DNA of 24,027 nucleotides from the NCBI GenBank assembly GCA_964647395.1, contig CAZYHR010000046.1, forward strand, positions 1-24,027, given 5' to 3'. The notes below the pieces were generated by a model. The model made no database searches. It had not been told where the DNA came from and saw only the letters and a program-made list of their open reading frames with translations. Below, piece after piece: positions 14,705 through 22,745 of this stretch. Source of the DNA: Phosphoribacter sp964647395 (lineage in GTDB: Bacteria; Actinomycetota; Actinomycetes; Actinomycetales; Dermatophilaceae). Made by a program: the position numbers and the translations under genes. Each line of letters opens with the position of its first letter. The first letter of the stretch is position 1.

Positions 14705-17700
14705 CCGCCCCCGAGTGGGCCGCGGCGAACTGGGCGCGGCATCCCGGCGGGGCCGACCTGCGCGTCGACGCCGCCGACCTGGACATCGCCCTGCGGCTGC
14801 CCAAGCTCGGCCGGCCGCACCTGGGCGGCGGGGCCGGCCCGGTCGCGCTGCCCGCCGACACCCTCACCGTCGTCGCGCCGGCCGGCGCCGACCCGGTCGC
14901 CCTCGCCGCAGCCGTGGTGACCGGCCGGCTCGCGCTCGGGCCGGTGACCGGGGGTGAGCCCCTGCCGTTGACCGTCGGGGCTGCCGAGGTGACCGGAGAG
15001 CCGGACGGGAGCGGGCGGCATACCTGGCGGGTGTCGCTGACCGCGCAGCCGGCCGACCGCTGCCTCTACGACCTGGTCCTCCTCGAGTCCGGCTCTGCCC
15101 CAACGGTGCTCGCGCCGCATGCGTTCTATCACCGGGTGGATTGGGCCGATTGCGGGATCGCGCACATCTCCGATCCGCACGTCGCCCGCCGCATCGATGC
15201 CTTCCGCGGCATCCTGCGCGACCTGGGCCACGCCGAGGCGGCGCAGCGGGTCGTCAACCTCAACGACCGGTTCCGCGGCTTCGTCCGCTTCGCGAACGCG
15301 CTGCACGCCGCCGGCGAGCTCGACCTGGTCGTCGCGACCGGCGACCTGGTCGACTACCTCTACGAGGCCGACGACGACCGGGCCGGGCTGGGCAACGCGG
15401 GCTTCCTGCGCGACCTGGTCCTCGGCCGGGCGCCGGGCCCCGACTTCCCCGACGTCGAGCCGCTCGCCGTGCCGATCCTCATGACCCCCGGCAACCACGA
15501 CTACCGGCTGCACCCCTACCGGCTGGTCTTCGACCTGCGGATGGTGGGCGTCGACCTGCAGCGGGTGCGCAACTTCCGCGGCTACCACCTGCTCGAGCGC
15601 GAGGCTCGCGACCTGGACAACGCGCTCTACGACCCCGGTGCGACCGAGGTCGCCGACCTGCACCCCTCGACGGCGGAGCGGATGATCGCCATCGACACCT
15701 CGCTGCGGGCCTTCCGCGAGGCGCTGGCCGACCCGGAGCCGTACGTCGCGGTGGCCGGACCGCACCGGATCGTGCTGGTCGACAGCGCCCACGACGTCGG
15801 CGGGGCGGACTCGCTCGGCGGCGCGCTGTGGGAACTGGTCAAGCAGTGGGCCGGGACCGGCAGCGAGGACTTCGCGACGCTCACCGGTGGCTCGCCCAAC
15901 TGCGAGGGCGTCGACGACGCGGAGTATGCCGCGGCGCTGGCCGCGCTCGACGGCGCGCCGGACGACGGGCTGGTCATCGTCGCGCTGCACGCCCCGCTGG
16001 TCAACCCGTGGCGCGGCGAGTACCCCTACTTCCTGCGCCAGACCCAGCGGCCCGCCCAGGCCGGCCAGGCCCACCTGTGGGTGTCGGCGCAGTCCGGCGG
16101 GCGGCACGGGCCGGCCCTGCGGGACGCGCACCCCGGCTGGTTCGCCGCCCCGGACCAGCCCGAACCAGACTGGCTGGCACAGGGATCCAGTCAGGACCTG
16201 CTCGACTACGGGGTGTCCCGGGGGCGCACCGACGACCTGTTGCGCACCCTGGCCGGCGTCGGCGCGCGGCGCCCGGCCGACCTCGTGCTGGCCGGGCACA
16301 CCCACCACCACGACGAGATCTCGGTGCGGGTCGCGCCGGACGGGCGGCTGCGCTATCACCTGGACTTCTACACGGCCAACCCGCGGGCCGGCTATCCGGC
16401 CCGGGTCGTCGTCGAGCAGCCGGACCTGGCGCCGAACGACCGGCTCGCCATCGACCGGGAGTCCGCCTACGTCGAGGTGGAGCCCGAGGCGATCGCCGGT
16501 GCCGTCCCGCACCGGATGCCGGTGCGCGCCAAGCACGCCTGGGTCGTCCACGTGCCGCCCTATCCCGACCCGCTGGACCGCACCGGTGACCCGGCCGCCT
16601 GGTGGTCCCGGCACCGGCCGCTGCTGCTGCAGACCGCCTCGCTGGGCCTGCTGGAGAACGACCAGGTGAGCTTCGCCGGGTTCCGGCTGGTCAGCGTCCG
16701 CGGGGGCGTGGCCCACCGGATCGACCACGTGCCGATCGACCGGCTGGAGCAGGCCGGCTACCGGCTCACCCTCGAGCAGGCCGTCGCCCCGGCGTTGCCG
16801 CGGACGCACCGGCACGTCGAGCGCTCCCGGCGCACCGGGGCGCCCGAGGTGTCGGGCGGGTTGTGCCTGCTCGCGCCCGCGGACCGGCAGGTGCACTCGG
16901 TGGTCCACCGGGACGGCGACGGGCGGCTCGTCGAGCTCTGGGACGCGGCCGGGCAGCCCGGCTCCGGCCGGCTCGCCGATCGGGCGGTGGCACCGGCCGC
17001 GGCGGGTGACCCCGCGGCATACCTGGAGGCGGACGGGACCGCGGTGGTGCTCTATCGCGGCGGGGACGGCCACGTCCACTCGCTCTACTGGCGGGGCGGC
17101 GCGGCGGCCCGGCACGACGCCCTGTCGCAGTCGGCCGGCGCGCCGCCGGCGGTGGGCGAGCCGACCGGCTACGAACTGGCCGGCATGAAGCACGTCTTCT
17201 ATCGCTGCGAGGGCGGGCACCTGCAGCAGTTGTGGTGGACCGACGGTTCGGTCGGGCAGGGGCGGATCTCGGGCTACTGCGGCGAGCCGCGCGCCGACGG
17301 CGATCCGTGGGGCTATCCGGTGCACCCGAACGGGCAGAACGTCGTGCTCTATCGCGGGGTCGACGGGCACGTGCACTCGCTCTACTGGTCGGACGGCCCG
17401 ACCGGCCACGACAACCTGACCGGCTATGTCGGCTCGCCGCTGGCCGCCGGCCAGCCGTGCGGGTACCACCGCCCCGACGACGACTCCCACCAGGTCGTCT
17501 ACCGCGGCATCGACGGGCACGTCCACGAGGTGTGGTGGACCGGCGGGGCCGCGGCCTCGTGGTGGGACGTCACCGCCGCGGCCGGGGCGCCGTCGGCGGC
17601 GAGCGACCCGGCGGCGGCCCATCTCGACGGGATCAAGCACGTCGTGCACGTCGGCACCGACGGGCACCTCCACGACCTGGCCTGGCGGCCCGGCCAGGGG

Positions 17701-17847
17701 GTCACCTGGACCGACCTCACCGCGGCGGCGCTCGCCCCACCGGCCCGGCCGGTGCGGCCCGTCGTCGCCGGTGGCCCGAGCCCTGGGCGGGTGCAGGTGT
17801 GCTACGTCGGCACCGACGATCAGGTGCACGAGATCCGCTGGGGGTGA
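14701..17847 (+). CDS. Calcineurin-like metallophosphoesterase fused to a seven-bladed PLL-lectin-like propeller
   Basis: This 1048-residue protein has three parts. Residues 1-145 are an Ala/Gly/Pro-rich domain of unknown kind. Residues about 150-560 are a calcineurin-like phosphoesterase with all metal motifs: AHISDPH (D158, H160), GDLVD (214-218), GNHD (264-267), ALHAPL (H430) and AGHTHHHDE (H533, H535). Residues about 725-1048 hold seven repeats of 49-52 residues, each with a core like YRGxDGHVHxLYW, starting near bases 16909, 17056, 17203, 17353, 17503, 17650 and 17806. They resemble PLL/tectonin-type lectin blades that bind sugars. No signal peptide is seen, so secretion would need another route. 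It is translationally coupled to the acetyltransferase through a GTGA overlap. The substrate is unknown; phosphate release from a glycan-bearing or nucleotide substrate is inference. Confidence 0.9.
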   Translation: MTAPEWAAANWARHPGGADLRVDAADLDIALRLPKLGRPHLGGGAGPVALPADTLTVVAPAGADPVALAAAVVTGRLALGPVTGGEPLPLTVGAAEVTGEPDGSGRHTWRVSLTAQPADRCLYDLVLLESGSAPTVLAPHAFYHRVDWADCGIAHISDPHVARRIDAFRGILRDLGHAEAAQRVVNLNDRFRGFVRFANALHAAGELDLVVATGDLVDYLYEADDDRAGLGNAGFLRDLVLGRAPGPDFPDVEPLAVPILMTPGNHDYRLHPYRLVFDLRMVGVDLQRVRNFRGYHLLEREARDLDNALYDPGATEVADLHPSTAERMIAIDTSLRAFREALADPEPYVAVAGPHRIVLVDSAHDVGGADSLGGALWELVKQWAGTGSEDFATLTGGSPNCEGVDDAEYAAALAALDGAPDDGLVIVALHAPLVNPWRGEYPYFLRQTQRPAQAGQAHLWVSAQSGGRHGPALRDAHPGWFAAPDQPEPDWLAQGSSQDLLDYGVSRGRTDDLLRTLAGVGARRPADLVLAGHTHHHDEISVRVAPDGRLRYHLDFYTANPRAGYPARVVVEQPDLAPNDRLAIDRESAYVEVEPEAIAGAVPHRMPVRAKHAWVVHVPPYPDPLDRTGDPAAWWSRHRPLLLQTASLGLLENDQVSFAGFRLVSVRGGVAHRIDHVPIDRLEQAGYRLTLEQAVAPALPRTHRHVERSRRTGAPEVSGGLCLLAPADRQVHSVVHRDGDGRLVELWDAAGQPGSGRLADRAVAPAAAGDPAAYLEADGTAVVLYRGGDGHVHSLYWRGGAAARHDALSQSAGAPPAVGEPTGYELAGMKHVFYRCEGGHLQQLWWTDGSVGQGRISGYCGEPRADGDPWGYPVHPNGQNVVLYRGVDGHVHSLYWSDGPTGHDNLTGYVGSPLAAGQPCGYHRPDDDSHQVVYRGIDGHVHEVWWTGGAAASWWDVTAAAGAPSAASDPAAAHLDGIKHVVHVGTDGHLHDLAWRPGQGVTWTDLTAAALAPPARPVRPVVAGGPSPGRVQVCYVGTDDQVHEIRWG
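16888..17844 (+). repeat. Seven propeller-blade coding repeats in the phosphoesterase gene
   Basis: Equivalent codons recur at spacings of 147, 147, 150, 150, 147 and 156 bases. The best conserved core is DGHVHSLYW (blades 2 and 4). Blade 1 and blade 7 are the most diverged, as often seen where a propeller ring closes. Confidence 0.85.
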
Positions 17848-18009
17848 TCCGGGTCGGCGGGGTCGGCCGCGGCCCGGGTCGGGTGTCCGCAGCAGGTCGC
17901 CCAGGTCGGCGCGGGTGACGACAGCAGTGCCCCCGGCGACCGGTGACCCCTCGGGCACGCACCGGCAAACCGGGGGACAGCGTCGTTGCTGCTGTGCTTG
18001 CATGGCCGG

Positions 18010-20943
18010 ATGCGACTGCTGGTCCTCGGGCCGGTCGAGGCGTCGGCCGGGCCGGGCGCCCCGGCGGTGGCGGGTCGGCGGGGTCGAGACCTCGTCGCCG
18101 CGCTGGCCACCCGCCGGGGACAGTCGGTGCCGGCCGAGGTGCTGCTCGACCGGGTCTGGGGCGACGCCGCGACCGGGCCGGACGTCGCCGTGGTGCACAC
18201 CCAGGTGGCGCGGCTGCGCCGGGTGCTCGGCCCGGACGCCCTGCTCACCGAGCCGGGTGGCTATCGCCTGGCCGTCGCCAGCCTGGACGCGGACGACTTC
18301 GAGTCCGGCTGCGCCCTGGCGCGCCGGGCGGCGCTGTCCGGCGCAGTGGACGAGGCCGTCGACCGCCTGCGCGCGGCCCTGGCGCTGTGGCGCGGTGACC
18401 TCGCCTACGCCGGCGTCAGCGACCGGCTGGTCGAGGCCGAGCGGGCCCGGCTGGCCGAGGCCCGGACCCGCGCGGCCGAGGACCTGGTCCGGCTGCTGCT
18501 CGGCCGGCCGGACGCCGCCGCGCCCGCGCAGGCCCACGCCGTGGCCCTGAGCCTGGTCGGCGCCCACCCGCGTCGGGAGACGCCGGGGGCGCTGCTGGCG
18601 CACGCGGCATACCGATTGGGGCGGCCGGCCGAGGCGCTCGGGGCGCTGGCCGAGTTGCGCAGCCGGCTGCGTCGCGAACTCGGCGTCGATCCCGGGCCGG
18701 CGGTGGCCGACCTGCAGCGTCGGCTGCTGGCGCAGGACCCGACGCTGCTGCCCCGGCCGGACGCCGCCGACCCGTCCGCCGCGCCGCCGCCGGCCCGCAG
18801 CACCGGCGGGTCCGGCGCCCGGCCGCCGCTGCCCGCGACCGAGACCATCGGCCGGGCCGCCGAGCTCGCGGCCGTGCTCGACGCGCTGCGCGAGGGGAGC
18901 CGGCTGGTCACCGTCACCGGTGCGGGCGGAGTCGGCAAGAGCCGGCTGCTCGCCGAGGTCGGCCGGTGTCTGCCCGGGGGCGGCCGGCTGGTCGGCTATC
19001 TCGACCTGGCCGGAGCGGGCCGGGTCGAGGCGGCCCAGGTGGCCGAGCTGGCCCTGGTCGCGCTGCGCCGGTCGGGGCCCGGCGCGGGGCCGATCGAGGC
19101 GCTGGTCGCCGCCCTCGGCGACGCGACCGGGGTGCTGCTCGTCGACGAGGCCGAGTGGGCGGTCGAGGCGGTGGCCGACGTCCTGACCCGGGTGCTCGCC
19201 GGGTGTCCCGGCCTGGCTGTCGTCGTGACCTCCCGACTGGCCCTGGGCCTGCCCGGGGAGCGCCGGATCGTGCTCAGCCCGCTGGCCTGCGCGCCGGCGG
19301 GGGCCAGCGCCGCCGACGTGCTGCGGGCCCCGGCGGTGCGGCTGCTGGCCCGCCGGCTGGTCGACGCCGGGGCGCCGGACCCGACGGCCACCCCCGAGCT
19401 GGCCACGCTGCTCGGCCGGATCGCCCGGCGGGTGGACGGCCTGCCCCTGGCGCTGGAGATCGTCGCCGGCCACGGGGCGACCCACAGCCTGGACGAGCTC
19501 GTCGAGCTGCTCGAGGCACCGCTGGACGTCGGCGCCGCGGTCCGGCCGGCCAGCGCGCGCCACCGGACGCTGCGTGACACCCTCGGCTGGAGCGTCGACC
19601 GTCTCGACCCGGCGGCCCGTCGGGTGCTGGCCCGGCTGGCCGTCTTCGCCGGGCCGATCGACCCGCAGGCCGCGATCGCGGTCGCCGGGGCGGGCGACCC
19701 GGGCGTCGACGCGCTGGTGCGGACGCTGTCCCGCGAGGGCCTGCTCACCGTGGAGCGCAGCGGGCCCCGGCTGGCCTTCCGGATGCTGCGCACGGTGCGT
19801 GATCTGGCGCTGGAACTGCTCGACGCGCAGGGGGAGCGGGCCGAGTGCGAAGCCCTGCTCGGCAGCTGGCTGGCGGCCCGCTGGCGCGGCCAGCCGCGCT
19901 CGGACGCCCTCATCGCGGACGTGGTGCGCCACTACGACGACTACCTGGCCGCGCTGCGCTGGGCCATCGCGGCCCGGCCCGAACTGGCTGCCGACCTGCT
20001 CGTCACGTTGAGTCGCTTCTGGCTGTTCGGCAGCCTGCGGGCCATCGGGGTGCGCTGGGCCGACCGGGTGCTCGCGGCGGCCCTGGGCGCGCACGACCGG
20101 GCCCGGGTGCGACTGCACCGGAGCATGCTCGACAAGGCCGACCACGACGCGTCGCTGGCCGACGTGCGAGCCGCCGTGCCGGTGCTGCACCGGCACGGCG
20201 ACCTGCCGGAGTTGGTGTCCGCGCACATGTCGCTGGCGTTGCACGCCACCCATGTCGGCGACGGCGCGCCGGCGCTCGAGCACGCCCGCCGGGCCGTCGA
20301 GATCGCCCGGCAGGTGGGCCTGGAGCGGGTCTGCGACGCCCTCGGCGTGCTCGCGGTCGTGCTCGCCGACACGGGCGACGCCCCGGGCACCGCGGCGACC
20401 GTCGAGGAGGCGCTGCGGGCGCTGCGCTCGGCGCGGTCCACCGCCGCGCACGTCGCGGTGACGAGCAACCTCGCGCACGCGCTGGTCAACGTCGGGCAGG
20501 CCGAGCGGGCCCTCGGTCTGCTGCAGGCGGTGCTCCCGATCGCCCACGAGGTCGGTGGTGCGGCCACGGTCGACTTCCTCGTCGAGACCGCCGGGTGGGC
20601 GAACCTGGCCGTGGGCCGGCCGCGGCCGGCTCTCGGGCACTTCGCCGACGTGCTGCGGGCCATGGGGGCCGAGGCGGCCCGCTCGCAGTATGCCGTGTCG
20701 GCGGCGATCGGAGTCGCCTGCGCGCTCGCCGCGCTCGACGACCCGGCAGCCGCCGCGGCCCTCACCCTCGCGCGGGAACGGCTGCGGGACAGCGGTTTCG
20801 CCCCGCCACCGATCATGGGCGAGCAACTGGCCGCGGCGTCGCTGCGGTTGGCGGACCGGCCGGCGGCGGACCCGCCCGGACCGGACGTGCACCGTTGGCT
20901 GCTCGGGGTGGCGCTGTCGGCCGCCCGCGAGCCGGGCTCCTAG
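18010..20943 (+). CDS. AfsR/SARP-type regulator: winged helix, BTAD, NB-ARC ATPase and TPR-like repeats
   Basis: This 977-residue cytosolic regulator begins MRLLVLGPVEA and has an OmpR-like DNA-binding domain (LLDRVWGD, VVHTQVARLRRVLG, about 1-95). A bacterial transcriptional activation domain follows (about 96-245, ending in RRELGVDPGPAVADLQRRLL), then a Pro-rich linker. The NB-ARC/AAA-like ATPase has P-loop GAGGVGKS (304-311) and Walker B VLLVDEAEW (about 375-383). Helical repeats rich in Ala and Leu fill residues 580-977. Such STAND regulators activate target promoters when a signal and ATP favour oligomers. ATG 18010 is chosen over TTG 17986 because the domain starts there. It lies 162 bases after the phosphoesterase-lectin gene on the same strand, so that gene and the following oxidoreductase are plausible targets, by inference only. 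Confidence 0.93.
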   Translation: MRLLVLGPVEASAGPGAPAVAGRRGRDLVAALATRRGQSVPAEVLLDRVWGDAATGPDVAVVHTQVARLRRVLGPDALLTEPGGYRLAVASLDADDFESGCALARRAALSGAVDEAVDRLRAALALWRGDLAYAGVSDRLVEAERARLAEARTRAAEDLVRLLLGRPDAAAPAQAHAVALSLVGAHPRRETPGALLAHAAYRLGRPAEALGALAELRSRLRRELGVDPGPAVADLQRRLLAQDPTLLPRPDAADPSAAPPPARSTGGSGARPPLPATETIGRAAELAAVLDALREGSRLVTVTGAGGVGKSRLLAEVGRCLPGGGRLVGYLDLAGAGRVEAAQVAELALVALRRSGPGAGPIEALVAALGDATGVLLVDEAEWAVEAVADVLTRVLAGCPGLAVVVTSRLALGLPGERRIVLSPLACAPAGASAADVLRAPAVRLLARRLVDAGAPDPTATPELATLLGRIARRVDGLPLALEIVAGHGATHSLDELVELLEAPLDVGAAVRPASARHRTLRDTLGWSVDRLDPAARRVLARLAVFAGPIDPQAAIAVAGAGDPGVDALVRTLSREGLLTVERSGPRLAFRMLRTVRDLALELLDAQGERAECEALLGSWLAARWRGQPRSDALIADVVRHYDDYLAALRWAIAARPELAADLLVTLSRFWLFGSLRAIGVRWADRVLAAALGAHDRARVRLHRSMLDKADHDASLADVRAAVPVLHRHGDLPELVSAHMSLALHATHVGDGAPALEHARRAVEIARQVGLERVCDALGVLAVVLADTGDAPGTAATVEEALRALRSARSTAAHVAVTSNLAHALVNVGQAERALGLLQAVLPIAHEVGGAATVDFLVETAGWANLAVGRPRPALGHFADVLRAMGAEAARSQYAVSAAIGVACALAALDDPAAAAALTLARERLRDSGFAPPPIMGEQLAAASLRLADRPAADPPGPDVHRWLLGVALSAAREPGS

Positions 20944-20946
20944 GCT
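20941..20946 (+). promoter_or_regulatory. -10 hexamer TAGGCT of the MDR oxidoreductase gene, overlapping the stop codon of the regulator
   Basis: The TAG stop of the SARP-type regulator (20941-20943) is the first half of TAGGCT, and six bases later comes ATG 20953. This suggests a leaderless transcript starting right after the upstream gene. Confidence 0.55.
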
Positions 20947-20952
20947 GGGTGC

Positions 20953-21921
20953 ATGCTCGCCGTGTATGCCGCCCGCCAGGACCGCGCCGACCCGCTCTCC
21001 GGGCTGGAGGTCGGGCAGCGGCCCGAGCCGCAGCAGCGGCCCGGCTGGACGACGGTCACCCTCAGGACGTCCGGCCTCAACCACCACGACCTGTGGTCGC
21101 TCATGGGCGTGGGGCTGCCCGCCGACCGGCTGCCGATGATCCTCGGCTGCGACGGCGCCGGGGTGACCGACGACGGGCGGGAGGTCATCGTCCACTCGGT
21201 CATCGCGAGCGAGGGCTGGCAGGGTGACGAGACCCTCGACCCGGGCCGCAGCCTGCTGTCCGAACTGCACCCCGGCACCTTGGCCGAGCGGGTCGCCATC
21301 CCGGTCGGCAACGCCGTCGCCAAGCCCGCGGGGATGTCCTGGCAGACCGCCGCGTGCCTGTCGACGGCGTGGCTGACGGCCTACCGGATGTTGTTCCGCA
21401 ACGCCGGCCTGACCCCCGGTGCCACCGTGCTCGTCCAGGGGGCCGGCGGGGGCGTGGCCACCGCGCTCGTCCAACTCGGGTCCGCCGCCGGCTTTCGGAT
21501 GTGGGTGACCAGTCGCGACGAGGCCAAGGCGCAGCGCGCGCTCGAGGTCGGCGCCGACGCGGCGTTCGGGTCGGGGGAGCGGCTGCCCGAGCGGGTCGAC
21601 GCGGTCATGGAGACGGTCGGCGCGGCGACCTGGAGCCATTCGGTCAACTCGCTCGTGCCCGGCGGGACGATCGTCATCTCCGGCGCCACCTCCGGCGACG
21701 CGCCGCCCAGGGCCGAGCTGACCAAGATCTTCTTCAAGCAGTTGCGGGTCGTCGGCTCGACGATGGGCAGCCGGGCCGAGCTGGCCCGGCTCGCGCAGTT
21801 CGTCCAGACCCGCGGCATCGAGCCGGTCATCGACTCGGTGCTGCCGATCGGGCAGGCGCGCGAGGGGTTCGCGAAGATGGCCGCCGGCGAGCTGTTCGGC
21901 AAGATCGTCTTCACCCACTGA
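20953..21921 (+). CDS. Zinc-free quinone-oxidoreductase-like MDR dehydrogenase/reductase
   Basis: This 322-residue medium-chain dehydrogenase/reductase has the N-terminal GroES-like part (TSGLNHHDLWSLMG, MILGCDGAGVT), the segment PAGMSWQTAACLSTAWLTAYRML, and the NADP(H) Rossmann motif VLVQGAGGGVATALVQLG (about residues 158-175). The C-terminus has GEL-FGKIVFTH, typical of this branch. Clear cysteine ligands for structural zinc are not seen, which points to quinone-reductase-like rather than alcohol dehydrogenase types, though a catalytic zinc cannot be excluded by eye. The substrate is unknown. ATG 20953 follows TAGGCT at six bases, so it has its own likely leaderless promoter. It is followed by a 14-bp tandem repeat and a thioredoxin-rhodanese gene. 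Confidence 0.92.
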   Translation: MLAVYAARQDRADPLSGLEVGQRPEPQQRPGWTTVTLRTSGLNHHDLWSLMGVGLPADRLPMILGCDGAGVTDDGREVIVHSVIASEGWQGDETLDPGRSLLSELHPGTLAERVAIPVGNAVAKPAGMSWQTAACLSTAWLTAYRMLFRNAGLTPGATVLVQGAGGGVATALVQLGSAAGFRMWVTSRDEAKAQRALEVGADAAFGSGERLPERVDAVMETVGAATWSHSVNSLVPGGTIVISGATSGDAPPRAELTKIFFKQLRVVGSTMGSRAELARLAQFVQTRGIEPVIDSVLPIGQAREGFAKMAAGELFGKIVFTH

Positions 21922-21942
21922 CCGTTCGCCGCGCGGCCGCCC

Positions 21943-22035
21943 GCCGACCATCGCCTGCCGACCATCGCCCGCCGACCATCGCCTGCCGACCATCGCCTGC
22001 CGACCATCGCCTGCCGACCATCGCCCGCCGACCAC
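21943..22035 (+). repeat. 14-bp tandem repeat, six copies plus a partial
   Basis: Unit GCCGACCATCGCCY: copies start at 21943, 21957, 21971, 21985, 21999 and 22013. A partial seventh runs to 22035. The last base is T in copies 1, 3, 4 and 5 and C in copies 2 and 6; otherwise the copies are identical. It fills nearly all of the spacer between the MDR enzyme and the thioredoxin-rhodanese gene and ends immediately before GGAGG (22037-22041). It has no hairpin of note and no coding role on the plus strand. Confidence 0.95.
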
Positions 22036-22049
22036 TGGAGGACCCGATC

Positions 22050-22745
22050 ATGGCGACGACCGCGCTCACCGAGACCGACTTCGAGGCCACCATCGCCGGC
22101 CACGACATCGTCCTGGTCGACTTCTGGGCGTCCTGGTGCGGCCCGTGCCGGCAGTTCGCGCCGGTCTTCGCTGCCGCCGCCGAGCGGCACCCCGACATCG
22201 TCTTCGCCCAGGTCGACACCGAGGCCGAGCGCGGCCTGGCGGCCGCTGCCGGCATCACGTCGATCCCCACGCTCATGGCCTTCCGCGAGGGCGTGCTGGT
22301 CTTCGCCCGGCCGGGGGCGGTGCCCGCCGCGGGCCTGGAGCAGGTCATCGAGGACGTCAAGGGCCTCGACCTGGCCGAGGTGCGCCGGCAACTCGACGCG
22401 CAGCAGGCGCTGCCGGACGAGCCGGTCGAGGTCTCGGTCGACGAACTCGACGTCGCCCTGACCGAGCACCACACGCTGGTCGACGTGCGCGAGCCGCTCG
22501 AATACCGCTCCGGCCACGTGCCCGGGGCGGTGCTCATACCGATGCGCGCGCTGGCCGAGCGCGCGGCTGAGCTGCCGACCGACGCCCCCGTCTACGTCAT
22601 CTGCCAGAGCGGCAACCGCAGCCGCTCGGCGACCCAGCTGTTGCGTCAGGCCGGCCTGGCGGCCTATTCGGTCGCCGGTGGCACGGCGGCCTGGGCCGCC
22701 TCCGGACGCCGGGTGGTCCCGGGCCGGGGCGGCCCGCGGTCGTAG
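22050..22745 (+). CDS. Thioredoxin-rhodanese fusion protein
   Basis: This 231-residue cytosolic protein joins two domains. Residues 1-110 are a thioredoxin fold with VDFWASWCGPCRQF (Cys 30 and Cys 33) and the cis-Pro loop ITSIPTLMAF. Residues about 125-225 are a rhodanese-like domain with LVDVREPLEYRSGHVPGA and active loop CQSGNRS (Cys 185), ending AGGTAAWAASGR. Rhodaneses move sulfane sulfur through a cysteine persulfide, which a thioredoxin could then reduce, so the fusion suggests a self-contained sulfur relay or detoxifying enzyme. That coupling is inference. ATG 22050 is preceded by GGAGG at eight bases and directly by the 14-bp repeat array, which may be in its leader. The stop TAG begins a TAGCCT hexamer for the next gene. 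Confidence 0.95.
   Translation: MATTALTETDFEATIAGHDIVLVDFWASWCGPCRQFAPVFAAAAERHPDIVFAQVDTEAERGLAAAAGITSIPTLMAFREGVLVFARPGAVPAAGLEQVIEDVKGLDLAEVRRQLDAQQALPDEPVEVSVDELDVALTEHHTLVDVREPLEYRSGHVPGAVLIPMRALAERAAELPTDAPVYVICQSGNRSRSATQLLRQAGLAAYSVAGGTAAWAASGRRVVPGRGGPRS

Larger units (their letters stand above)
187..20971. repeat. Dispersed octamer CGGCATAC, 16 copies
   Basis: Plus orientation starts: 187, 6791, 8057, 8875, 11348, 12775, 15016, 17015, 18605. Minus orientation (GTATGCCG) starts: 586, 5460, 8749, 14353, 15924, 20688, 20964. Twelve of 16 are preceded by G and nine are followed by C, giving GCGGCATACC. Copies at 5460 and 8875 lie between genes. The span given covers first to last copy, not a continuous element. 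Confidence 0.75.

Noticed and set aside
17848..18009. A small gene in the 162-base spacer between the phosphoesterase and the regulator
   Set aside because: Open frames there have no ribosome binding site, no domain and continue as antisense shadows. Nothing beyond GC-rich inverted bits is visible.
14275..22035. A continuous minus-strand open frame of 2586 codons opposite several plus-strand genes
   Set aside because: It is composed of Gly/Arg/Pro/Asp/Val-rich sequence without domains and lies opposite genes with strong family motifs. Long antisense frames are expected at this GC content.
21943..22035. CRISPR-like array
   Set aside because: Units are 14 bp directly abutting with no spacers.
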